This document shows positions 1-12,200 of a stretch of 64,000 nucleotides of DNA, piece after piece (position 1 is the stretch's first letter; the number at the start of each line of letters is the position of its first letter). The position numbers were made by a program, and so were the translations under genes. The notes under the pieces were generated by a model, which saw nothing but the letters and a program-made list of their open reading frames with translations, was not told where the DNA came from and did no database searches. This stretch comes from Echiichthys vipera (Eukaryota; Chordata; Actinopteri; Perciformes; Trachinidae): contig OY829645.1 of NCBI GenBank assembly GCA_963691815.1, positions 13,332,556 through 13,396,555 of the forward strand. The letters are read 5' to 3'.

Positions 1-152
1 AAGTTGTCTGGCGATATCCTTGCAGCCATCCTTCAGTGCTTCATCTGGCATCTCATTGTCAGAGTACCAGTCTCTATCCACGCTGTGGGCGTAAGACGCA
101 CTCGGAGTTGCATGGTTGACACGGGTCGTTGTCACTATTCCCACTGACTTGC
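1..152 (-). CDS. alpl: alpl coding exon 5, cut by window edge
   Basis: Residues 162-212: GKSVGIVTTTRVNHATPSAS, then YAHSVDRDWYSDNEMPDEAL and KDGCKDIARQL. The RVNHATP segment holds the histidine that follows the nucleophile region in the active site. The acceptor is attgcag at 153-159. The exon reaches base 1 with no donor seen, so its end is unknown. Confidence 0.92.
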
Positions 153-179
153 CTGCAATAGACAGACAGACACACGCAT

Positions 180-278
<99 letters not shown>

Positions 279-3200
279 CAGCTTTGTGAATTAGGGCTGA
301 GCTGTTTTTTTTAAGAACATGTTCAGAACTAGATGAACTCCCTCTCTGTGTTTCCCTGGACATTGTTTCCTTGCTGAGCTGCAGTGTAGAGATAGTAACA
401 ACTCAGGAGTGCTGAAACTTCATATTAATGTATAAATTGTAATGCATTGTTGCATGGAACAAAGAGTGCTGATTTAGTTCCCTTTCACTTACAGGAAGGA
501 ATCACTTCACAGCCAGTGTGGAAATGAGTAACCAATAACTATTTTAATGGACAGCTGGCAGTCATGTGAAAATTGTATTAAAATTGTCCACCTATCCTAT
601 AATCATGTGAAAGCAACACTGGATGTACCAATGCTCTTTCTGCCACACAAAAAATCCCTTATTGTATTGTTAAGTCAACATTACCAAAGGAAAATGTTGA
701 TATTGCTAATCCCTAGTTTGAAAACCCTGAGGGACTCCTGGTCCTATTCTCCGGGTCCGATTCTATTCACCTTATATATGCTTCCCTTAGGAAATATTAT
801 AAGGAAGCACTCAATTATAACAATTTTCATTGTTATGCTGATGATACTCAATTATATTTGTCAATCAAACCAGAAGAAACCGATCAGTTAGATAAACTTC
901 AAATGTGCATTAAGGAAATAAAAAGCTGGATGACCTGCGATTTTCTGATGTTAAATCAGGCCTCCGAAACTCAATATCTAAAGATATTGTTACTCTGGAT
1001 GATGTTGTGTTATCCTCCAGCACCACAGTAAGGAATCTGGGTGTTATTTTTGATCAGGATATGTCATTTCATTCTCACATAAAACCAACAACAAGGACTG
1101 CATATTTTCACCTGCGTAATCTTGCGAAAACTAGGAACATTGTGTCTCAGAAAGATGCAGAAAAACTAGTCCATGCATTTGTTACTTCTAGGCTGAACTA
1201 CTGCAACTCCTTACTATCAGGCTGCTCCAATAAGTCTGTTAAGAGTCTTCAGTTGGTCCAAAATGTTGAAGCTCGTGTACTGACTAAAACAGATCGAAGA
1301 GAACATATTTCTCCTGTATTAGCCTCTTTGCACACATCATTACAGAGTGAGCATGCGCGACACAGGAGGTCGGAAGGGCTGAGAGCTCCTGACGGCGTTT
1401 CAAACAAATGGTCTAATTACGTTTAAAACTCCCAAAATTTGAAAGTAACTTTTGCTAACATTATTACAAATAAGTCTGGCACCGGTACAGATCACTCCTG
1501 AGACTCTGTTGTTTGATGAGTGACTATATTCAATTGGCACGTGAACTGGACGAAATGCAGCATGGAACCCAGTAAAGACAAACCAAAAGCCGGAGTAGCA
1601 TCTGCGAGGCAAACTAACACAAGTGTGAATACTAGACTTGACGAGATGGATGCGAAACTGGATAAAATACTGGAGAGTAACATTTTAATGAAACAACTGT
1701 TGGACACTCTGTTACTGAGAGTAAACTCGCTATAAAAACACGTGGAGACGATGACTAGGAAAACTCATGACAATGATGTCGACATAGACGCGCAGAAAAC
1801 ACGAGTCACTGAACTAGAAAAGAAATTAGACACTGCTATGGAGTACATCGATCAACTGGAAAATCGAAACCGGCAAAATAATTTGAGACTCCTGAATGTG
1901 CCAGAAGGTGAGGAGAAAGACATTCAAATGATCCCCTATTTGATTGGCATTTTCGAGCAGAAATGGAACTTGGATTTAAAAGAGGAGGACTTCGAAAGAG
2001 CGCATCGTGTCGGATTAGGGAGTGAGACGCACATACACCCGCGAGCAATTATCTTCAAACTGCACCATTTCCAGAAGAAACTTGAAATCCTGAAAGAGTC
2101 CAAGAAGAAACCAGAGGGATGCGACTTCAGAGTGGTTCCGGACATGTCAGCGCAACTTCGGGCGAGAAGAGCAGCGTTTTGGCCGTTAAGAGAACAGCTA
2201 CATCTACAGAAGATCAAGACGTTCTTCCGAGGCCCAGCTACTCTCTGCGTGGATGACGGAGAAGTGGTGGTGCGCTTCGGGACACTGGAAGAGGCCAAGA
2301 AGGAAATTAAACGAAAACACCCAACAATAAAGGTGGGAAGCTCGTCTGCAGCTGAATGAGGCCAAAAAGACAGCAGTCGGTAAGAGACCTTGATAGGACT
2401 TGGACGAGACTAGCCTACAGGCAATGAGTTAAAAAAAATAAAAAAAACTATTTGAGACTGTAGCCGAGATGACAACATGCAATAACAACGAACTGGCTGT
2501 TTATTGACACTACCAAGCTGGCTGTAGCCTATTCCAGCTCAAACGGTGACGAAAGGAAAAGACTGATGGACTATTAGTTGATACGGGTAACATGGATTGA
2601 ATAATGGGTGTAAATGGAGGGAGGTGGAGTGGGTAAATGTGTGTGTTTGGTTTTATCCTCTGGTACAATTTTACATGTTCAACTCTTCCTCCCCATTTGT
2701 GTTTGGTTTTCGTTATTCGAATCTCTATCAGGGAACAGAAAAAGTGAGTAAACTATTTGTTGGGGGGAGGAAAAAAAGAAAAAAAAAGCCTTAGTAATAT
2801 TGAAGTCCTTCTTTGGTATTATTACTAGAATTTACTTTTCGTGTATCTATCAGCATTGTTTGTACTCACTAGGATAGTATTTGGTGACTATGATGGGATT
2901 ATGATGTCACCACTTCATTTTATGTAAGTCAGGTGAGGGCCTGGAAGAAACCAATTTAATTTCTTAATCATTTAAAAAAAAAAGGGGGAGGAAGTGAAGG
3001 ATTAATGAAAGAGTGACTGAATTTCTATGTAGGAGTGAGTGTCTATATATATAAAAACATTGTTTGTACGCCAAAGTGAGTGGGGGTTATAGCTCTAGCA
3101 AAGCATGCTCTTATATGGGGAAACCAAGGCGTTAATGTTTGTTTGTGTGTGGATGTGTGTGTGGTTGGAGGGTCATGTAAATATATTTTGTATCTTAGCT

Positions 3201-6200
3201 TTCCTTAAATTTAGCTGGCGGGATCTCGTTAGGTTCTCTCTTGAGGCTTCCTTGGATTACACTATAGATTATTGTTAATACAACGGAAAGCTCTATAAAA
3301 ACCCTTCCTAACACGTTTAAAATAGCAACTTGGAATGTAAATGGTTTACAGGAAGGGACAAAAAAAGTGAAAATAATGCAACATTTACAGAAGCTGTCCC
3401 CTGACATTGTTTTAATGCAGGAGCTCCACTTCAAGGGTGGGTGAATCATTTGAAGCTGCATTTACTTCTAGAAGCAGAGGTGTAGGCATATTAATTAACA
3501 AAAGGATACCCTTTAAGTTGATCTCACAACACGTAGATGTCCACGGTCGGTTCTTAATAGTTAAATGTGAAATGTTCGGGGAACTTTATACAATTATTAA
3601 TATATATAAACCTCCTAACTCGGATATGTCTTTTTTGAGTAAAATCCAATTAATATTAGACAGATCTCCAACAGGAGGAGACTTAAATAGTATTTTCAGC
3701 TCTCAGGATAGCTGCACAAAAAATAGGAAAATTAACCCACCAAAAAAACTTTTGAGATTCTTAGTAGATAATGAACTAGAGGACATCTGGAGAACGTTAC
3801 ATCCAAAAACATTAGATTACACATATTTTTCACACCCTCAAAATAGCTATAGTCGAATTGACTACCTATTTATCTCCCATTCCCTTTAAAAAAAGCCCCA
3901 GGAATGGATGGAATTCCTATTGAATTTTATTCAACATTTTGGTCAAGTATTGAGCCCCTTTTTATCGAAGTAGTAAATACAGCACAAAAGGAACATACGC
4001 TGCCCCAAACAATGTACCAAGCAACTATTTCAGTGATACCAAAACCAGGAAGAGATGGTGATACCCCTGCGGACTATAGACCTATTAGTTTAATTAATTG
4101 CGATAAAAAAATTATTACTAAAGTTATTAATAACAGACTCACTCTTATTCTACCTGAGATCATCCATCAAAATCAGACAGGATTTATACAGAATAGAGAT
4201 TTAAGAACCAATACCCGGACTTGTTTATCATTAATACAATATGCAAAGAAAAATAAAATAGATTTAACACTTATGGCGGTGGATGCAGAGAAAGCCTTTG
4301 ATAGGCTAGAGAGAGCTTATCTATTTAAAATGTTGGAAAGTTATGGTTTCCCAGAGGAATTTATAAATAGAGTCAAAACAGTTTATAAGTCACCAAAGGC
4401 ACAAGTATATACTAATGGAATTCTCTCGGATGCATTTCCATTAAATAGAGGCACAGCCCAGGGAGACCCTTTATCACCTTCTCTATTTGCACTAGCAATA
4501 GAACCATTAGCTCAAAAAATTAGAGAAACAGATCAAATTAGAGGTATTACTATTGGAAAGCGTGAATACAAACTTAGTCTTTATGCTGACGATTTATTAC
4601 TTTACCTAAATAAGGCGAATACATCTAAGATACATTACACCAAGGGTAATCTAAATATTAACTAACTTTTCAATTTTATCTGGATATAAAATTAATATTA
4701 AAAAAACGGAATTATTATTAGTCAATAAAAGTATAAATACATTGGAAATCTGTGAACAGTTTAAAGTCCAAACACAAAATATTAAATATCTTGGTTGCTA
4801 CATCAGCACAGATAAATCACAACTCTATAAAGACAACTTCATTCCTTTGATTAAAGGGTTAAAAAAAGACATTGAAAAATGGATGAATTTGAAAATAAAT
4901 ATAATAGGTGGAATAAATTTGTTCAAGATGATGTGGTTGCCAAGATTTTTATATATATTCAAAACAATTTCCATCACTCCACCAAAAGCATTTTTTAAAG
5001 AGGTTAACTCAATTCTAACGTCCTTTATCTGGTCAAAAAAAGCTCATAGATTAAAAAGAAAATTATTGTATTATCCACAGGAAGAGGGAGGTTTAAACCT
5101 GCCCAATCTAGAAAGCTATCACTGTGCAGCGCAGATGTTTTATATTGATCATATAGTAAACAATGGGAAAGAAAGCTCATGGATAGATATTGAAAATCAT
5201 CAGTTAAGGCCTAAAAACTACCTATCCATCCTTTTCTCTAAACAAAAATGTACTACTGGGAACTTTATAATCAACTGTACATTAAATACTTGGATAAAAT
5301 ACAAAAGCAAATAGGACATGAAACTGAAATTCCTAGACATATAAAGATATGGAATAACCCTTCTATAATGATTCAAAACACTATAATTATTTCGGGAACA
5401 TGGGAGAGCTCAGGAATCCAAATAATAGCAGATATCATAAACCAGGGATCCATATGCTCATATAAGGAATTAGAGGATAAATATGGACTAAGGGACACGG
5501 AAAACTTTAGGTATTTGCAACTGATAAATTGGATAAGGGACGATATAGACCTCAAATATGGAACAGCTACAGAAATAGGGAACATTTTGAAAAAGGAAGG
5601 AGATAAAAAGAGGAGATTAATAGGAGCAACATATGACATTCTTATTAAAGCTGAGAGCAATGAAAAATTACTAGAAAATATATATAATAAATGGAATGTA
5701 GACTTAGATATAAAAGATGCGGGGAGAAGATGGAAGGAATGTTTACGACTTACAAATAAGGTCACCACAAATGAAAACTTACGATTAATTCAATTCAAAG
5801 TAATGACACGAATATATTATACACGAGATAAAATAAATAAATTTGATAGTAACTCCTCAGATAAATGTTTAAAGTGTAGCACACAAAGCGATTCCCTCAC
5901 CCGTGCCTTTTGGTATTGTAGGACAATTCGAGAAATCTGGGATCAAATTGGGATGTGGATGTCTAGAGTCTGCAAGCGTGAGCTTGTGCTTACACCAAAG
6001 ATATGCCTCTTTCAAGATATTGAAAATATGAGATACCCAATGGGCTGGCAAATCATTTTCTCCTCACTGGTTTATAAAAAAATTATTTTGCAAAATTGGA
6101 AAAATAAAGAAGCACCATCCTTCGAAAACTGGAAAAGATGAATGAAATACTACTTAAATATTGAGAGGACAATGTCAGAAGACAGCAATAAAGAAAAACA

Positions 6201-9200
6201 ATTTGATAATGTATGGACTATAATTTATGAAGCTTTATAGAGAGTGGAGCCGTGAGATCGACCAGCTATCAAGGAAAGGCATTAACATAGGTGATGACCA
6301 ATGAGGGTGTGTGGTGTGTGGGAGGGTGATTGTGTGTGTGTCGAGGGGAGGGTGTAGGGATGGGCGGGGGGGTTGATGGATGGGTGGATGGGGTGCATGT
6401 ATTGAAGCATGTGTGGAAATATATGTGGAAGCATGTGTGGAAATATATGTGGAAGTGTGTGTGGAAGCATGTGTGGAAGCATGTGTGGAAGCATGTGTGG
6501 AAATATATGTGGAAGTGTGTGTGGAAGCATGTGTGGAAATATATGTGGAAGTGTGTGCGGAAGCAGGTGTGGAAGCATGTGCAGAAATATGTGGGGAAAC
6601 ATGTGTGGAAGAAGGTACGGAATCATGTGTAATCATGGGTGCACATGTGAGGGGAATGTGTGTGTGAATAGGGTGTGTGTGAAGGGTGTACTGTATGTGT
6701 GACAACAGCAATAGTATGAATGATGGGGGGGGGGGGGAAACACAACCTCCATGAGCAATGTTGTATTTACAAAGTTGATGGCAAAGCTATGTAAAGTCAT
6801 GATATGTCCATATACTTTGTGAGTTTGTGTGTAAAAATAATAAATAAATACATTTTAAAAAAAAGCCTCTCTGTACTGGCTCCCTGTAAAATCTAGAATA
6901 GAATTTAAAATCCTTCTCCTTACATACAAAGCTGTTATTGGTCAGGCTCTGTCGTATCTTAAAGAGCTCATAGTACCGTATTACCCGACTAGATCGCTGC
7001 GCTCTGAGAATGAAGGGCTACTTTTCGTTCCTAGAGTCTCCACAAGTATAATGGGAGGCAGAGCCTTCAGCTACCAAGCTCCTCTCCTGTGGAACCAACT
7101 CCCAAGTGTTATTCGGGAGGCAGACGCTGTGCCCATATTTAAGAGTAAACTTAAAACTTTCCTTTTTGATAAAGCTTACAGCTAGGGCTTACAAGCCCTT
7201 AGCAATGTTGTTATTTTTAAGCTGAGTTTGTTCTGCTTAATGATGCTGCTATAGGCCTAGTCTGCCGGGGATAATACTTTTCCTGATACTCTGAACTTCT
7301 CTCCTCTCTGTCTGTATCATTCATGTCTCATCAATGCATGTTCACCTCTTCCCCGGATAAGGAGGATAACTTTGACAAAAACTAACAGAAAGAAAGGATC
7401 CCTGTGGTTAATCTGTGACATGCAGAGCAACAACTTTCCATGTCGTTTTGTTGTTTGGTAGACTGAATTTAAAGTCCCATTCCACTCAAAATGTGGTTTT
7501 CTTATGTCCATGTTCTTTAAATGTCTTACAGTGACTATAGTGACTTGTATCTGGGCAAAGTTTGTAATTAGAGAGGTGTTTTCACATTCCTCTACTCAAG
7601 GAGGAGACCTCTTTGCACTCCTGAGAGCTGAGATTCAAACTTATCACTGGCATTTTTCAATTGAATTTAAATCATTTTCCACTAATAGATCTTCTGGATG
7701 TAAAAAGTAAACACCAAAAGCAAAACCAGCAGAGGACAGTTTTGTAAAATGATCAGATGAAAAACACTTTTCATATTTCTGTGCTCTGTGCAGGAGGTCA
7801 GCTGCCGCCTGCCGTGTTCCCTGAGGAATGATTGGATTTCCTATTATCTGTGACCCCTGTACCCACACACACCCTGACCCTCACCCACTCCTAACTTATC
7901 CCAACCACCGCCCTCTGAAAAAACACGGTATACAATCCTTTCCTTCTTTGTGGTTCTTTGTAACAGATTGCATAACGCATTGATGCATCTTTGAAATGTC
8001 ATTCATTGGGACACTTCTCAAAGGTGGTCCTCTTTCAGGCCTTTGATGAAAAACGTTTGCTCGATGTTTAGCTCAATGTTTTATTCTGGCTGCATTGAAC
8101 TAAATATTGAGACTGAAGCCACTTATAAACCAATGTGAAAATGGTTTTATATGTACTAACAACTCTAAACAAACAAAAAACTTCAAGGTTCAGTACTAGG
8201 AAGTTTCGTCAGGGTTGTGATCACAAAACAACTTAATCCTGACGAATTTTCCTAGCAAAGGTGGCCAGAAAAAGATTTTGAAAACATTAGTCGTTAAACA
8301 TTGGTCTCTTGTCATTTTATGTGCTCTAAGGATAACTTTGATTCAAAGGATGAACAGCTGAAAAAAAGGAATGAGCAGAGTGGAAAAACACGTCCAAAGA
8401 GCACTTCAAAGTCTTTCTTTGAGGGATCGGGTCGCCCAAGAGAGTATTCACCCTACCCATTAACACAACATTGAACTACAACCACAAAAGGTTTCCTCGG
8501 ACATGACACGCATGATAATTGATTGCAAATACCTAGAAAATTTACAGTTCTGTATCCCTGAAGACAAAAGCCTGTGTTATGTTATGTTTATTTAACATCA
8601 CCCTACCTGCGTCCTTAGCCCATCTGAGGATGGAGGTGACCTCATTGCCCGCTGTGGTGTTACACTGGGATCGGACAGCAGCTGCACTCACGCCCACTGT
8701 TCCCTCATTGGCCTTGACCCCACAGAGGTAAGCTGTGGCGGTGCCAGCACTGTCCGGCACCTGTGCGTTTGTGTTGTATGTCTGCAGAGTTACATTGACA
8801 TGTATCAGAATTCAAATATTGCACAGGATTTTTATAGTCTTTCTGATATGCTGGAGATGGGGCGTTTGGATTGTGTAATTTGATTGATCATGACATTAAC
8901 TGGACTGGTGCTATTCCTACGATAGCAGTATGTCAAAATGATGAGTTGAAGGATACAACTGGCTTTATAATTATAGCAAGCAAATTTCATGAAACGCCAA
9001 ACTAACGATGTTTTTTTCCATCTCTCAATACTACCTCATCCTGTCTGTGGCTCTTTATTTAGGTATTTTTACACAAATTGGACTATTTGTCAAACAAAAC
9101 AAGCATTTTATAGACATAATCTCGGGTTGTGGGAAATTGCATTTCAACTATTTTCTGCCATTATATAAAATAAACCAAAATGATTGTTAGTTTCAGCACT

Positions 9201-12200
9201 TTTTACAACAGCAGGCAACACAATCAAGCTTCTCGAAATTTGCAAAAGAAAAAAAGTGATAGTCATATTATTACTACTACATTTCACAGCTATTTGTTAA
9301 AGCGTCAGAAGCTGGAACATGTTCATTGTATCCTTCGTTAAATCATTCAACACTTTGTTTTAGCGTGAGCTGTTCAACACAGTATTTATACATTGAGATA
9401 ATTTGTATACCCAACTCTTCTTTTAAAATTTGATGTGTTTATTCCAGGAAATTCTCAGTTTATGTAAGTGGCCATTGTTTTCCCATAGCATTCACAGAGG
9501 AGGCATTATTCTGGACATGAAACTATAACTTGATATGACTGTTTGAATGCTACCTTTTTAATCAACTATTTCAAAATAGAATGATAGTAGTAAACAGTAA
9601 TAAGGAGACATTCTATGCTGGAGCTGGCACTAAGTGCAACTGATGTGTCATTTTGGACAACAGTTAGACAACACTTGCTAGCAGAATCAGTTAATTGTTG
9701 GTTTTGGTGTTTTTATGACATTAGCTGGGAGTAAGGAATATATAGAGTATCACCAGACTTGCTAACTGGTTCATCAAAGGCCATAGCTGCACATGATTCA
9801 TGAGGTATAAATAATCAAACTATTGTATGATCTCTGGACATTTTATCAAGTCTGTAACATAATACACAGCCAGTGTGACATGACACATGGGATAACCATG
9901 TTTACTGTCACAGGCCTTCTCAGGAAGCCATTAATGGTCACAGCATGATCAATAAACTGTGCCATTTTTGTATATGCATAATAAAAAATAAGTCAGACCT
10001 TAGCCAAAGACACAAAAGGGAACTTGTCCATCTCCAGCTGCGTCTCCTCTCCACTGTGTCCGTTCAGCTGACCTTTCAGTATTCGAGCAGCCGTCACTGT
10101 GGGAACCCCCATCCCTAAACACCAAAAGCAGGTTGACTGTTAGGATTGCATTCAATTTCCCTTTAGGATGGGAAAGAAAGCGATTGCACGTAAGAAACAT
10201 TAACATTTTGTTCATTTGCTTTGCTCAGTATGCAACACATGAAACATTGTTGCTTTCTTGGACATTTTAGAACAAAATGGCTGCTGGCAAAACATTTTCA
10301 TGGATACAAATTACTCCAAAAACAGATACTTTAAGAAAAATAAACAGTGATTAACAAAACAGATAGTGTTAAGGTCACAAAAAGAAAGGACCCCTGTGGT
10401 TAATGTGTTACACACAGAATGATAACTTTCCATGATGTTTTTTTGTTTGGTTGATTGAATTTAGAGTCCCCCCCCCCACTCAAAAAGGGTTTTTCTTCTG
10501 TTAATTTCCAATCTGCTTATTACCACTTGCTCTTTTTGTTTTGTTCCTATTTCTTTCCAAACCTACTCTCCTTTGAATGTTAAGTAAATGTCTCATTGTT
10601 GTTGCCATTGTTGACTTACGTTTGTCCCACACTATGCTGTTGCCCCTCATCAACCTGTGGGAGAAGCTAGCGTAACCATGATCGCAAGCACAAGTGCAAG
10701 TGGGAGCAGCGGTAGGCGTGGCAAGGCCAGATGCAGAAAGAGTTTTTTAAGTGGTAAAACCATATTAAACTTATTATTAATCATAGCAGTGTAGCTTTTA
10801 CATACTTTAACACGTGTCAAACTTTAAAGATAATCACAGGAAGATATGAGAAACTGTTTAATATGCTCGTCGGTAACTAAGTACTGCTCCCATCTTGCGG
10901 TAAACCACACTTTTCTTGCTCACAGGACCAAAAACTAATTGGTTAATATTTACCCCTGGTCTAATTTAATGGCTTAAAGTAATGTAAGAGACTGGAATAC
11001 ATAATCAAAGTCTGCACAATACACAACATTTATCCGAAAGAAATGGCTCATTTGGCAACTGCGTCTTGTTTATGAAACAGAATCTTGTGATTTTCCTGGT
11101 AAAAACTGACAGTGCTTGGGAAACATTTTCCAGTTACATAATCACTCTCATGTTGTCTTACCGTTTTGGGTTTTAAGTTGTAAGAGGGTCTTTTATACTA
11201 TAACTATAAAAACATGACCATGCATCCAGCAGTTTGTAAGAATGTCATGTTGTGCCTATAATCCAAACAGAGATAGCAGAAGCCAGATGGAGGATAAAAG
11301 TTTTTGTGCGACCAACAAGCAGCCCAGCAGTGACAGAAGCCCAGTGATCTGGTCGGAGCATAGTTGTTTTGTTTGCTACCATTCATTCCCATCACGTGCC
11401 AGAAAACATTTGAAAAATTTAATTCATTACTGGATCCTCTGTTACATAATTTCAGCTAAAATAAAACCGTTCAGCTCAGCTGGATTGTCCATACTTAATC
11501 CTATATTTTTTTTTTAATTTGGAAAGTGTTTCTTGATGAGTTCAAATCCAGCAGTGAGGTTACCTTCCACCATTGAGTGGATTCCATGGATATATAAAGA
11601 AACCTCGTTCATTCTTATGAAAGCTGCTCAAATGAAGCCAAAAATGTTCAACCACAGCATCTTAAAAATAGCTGGAAGATCAGCACTACTTCCGAGTTAT
11701 AGGGCCCATAGAGCAGGCAAACTAGAGACTTCCATTTGCCTAGCTCCGGTTTAATGCTCCGGCTAACTTGCATGGGGATTAAATTACTTAATCATGCGGT
11801 TCTTCTAGACTAGACTAGACAAATGTTATCTGACTAAATGAATCAAACGCAAGTCATGTTGCAGGAGTTCTGACACTCAAAAGAATTATCAACAGATTAA
11901 CAGACGTTTCTTTCGCCATTTAAGTCAATGGGGAAAAGTATTTTTGGGCCCCATGGTGTCGCGTGACTGACACAGAAGTTATAATTCCACCATTTGGCCA
12001 TTTCGTTAAATTAGCTTCAAAGTCTGGTGCACTTCCTGGAGGCCTCATAGATTTACACAGCATTTGGAAAAATTTCATAATTTCATGTTGTAGACATAAC
12101 GATTTTGTGGCTTACCATCTCCAAGAAAGAGGATGAGATTTTTTGCTGTGTTTTGATTGAGACTTTGCAGCGTGAGAGCATTTAACAGGGTCCGCTGGGC

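Larger units (their letters stand above)
1334..6863 (+). mobile_element. L1-clade LINE, near full length, inactive, nested in an L2
   Basis: A 5530-base insertion with a 5' UTR (1334-1561), ORF1 (1562-2359), a spacer, a decayed ORF2 (about 3304-6141), a G-rich 3' UTR with a 12-base minisatellite, and an A-rich tail (about 6830-6863). It is flanked by a 13-base direct repeat, agcctctttgcac (1321-1333) and agcctctctgtac (6864-6876), which differ by two transitions. Known L1 proteins act in cis: ORF1p binds RNA and ORF2p nicks DNA and reverse-transcribes. Stops, frameshifts and deletions show it can no longer move itself. It lies antisense to alpl. Confidence 0.9.
153..8606. other. alpl intron 4: mostly transposon
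   Basis: It contains a CA microsatellite, an L2 LINE split by an L1 LINE (about 700-7330) and one copy of a dispersed repeat (7389-7506). The stretch 7510-8606 shows no gene or clear repeat. Confidence 0.85.

Noticed and set aside
74..271. Cys/Val repeat ORF (minus strand)
   Set aside because: It is the CA microsatellite read through; only the part at 74-152 overlaps true alpl exon, in another frame.
5373..5768. 131-codon minus-strand ORF
   Set aside because: Antisense shadow of the L1 ORF2 C-terminal frame.
6404..6632. CRISPR-like array
   Set aside because: Units are contiguous 12-mers without spacers, inside a vertebrate LINE.
6235..6711. Long His/Pro/Thr and Met/Trp/Lys repeat ORFs on both strands
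   Set aside because: They arise from a 12-base minisatellite that has no stops in several frames; it is in an L1 3' UTR.
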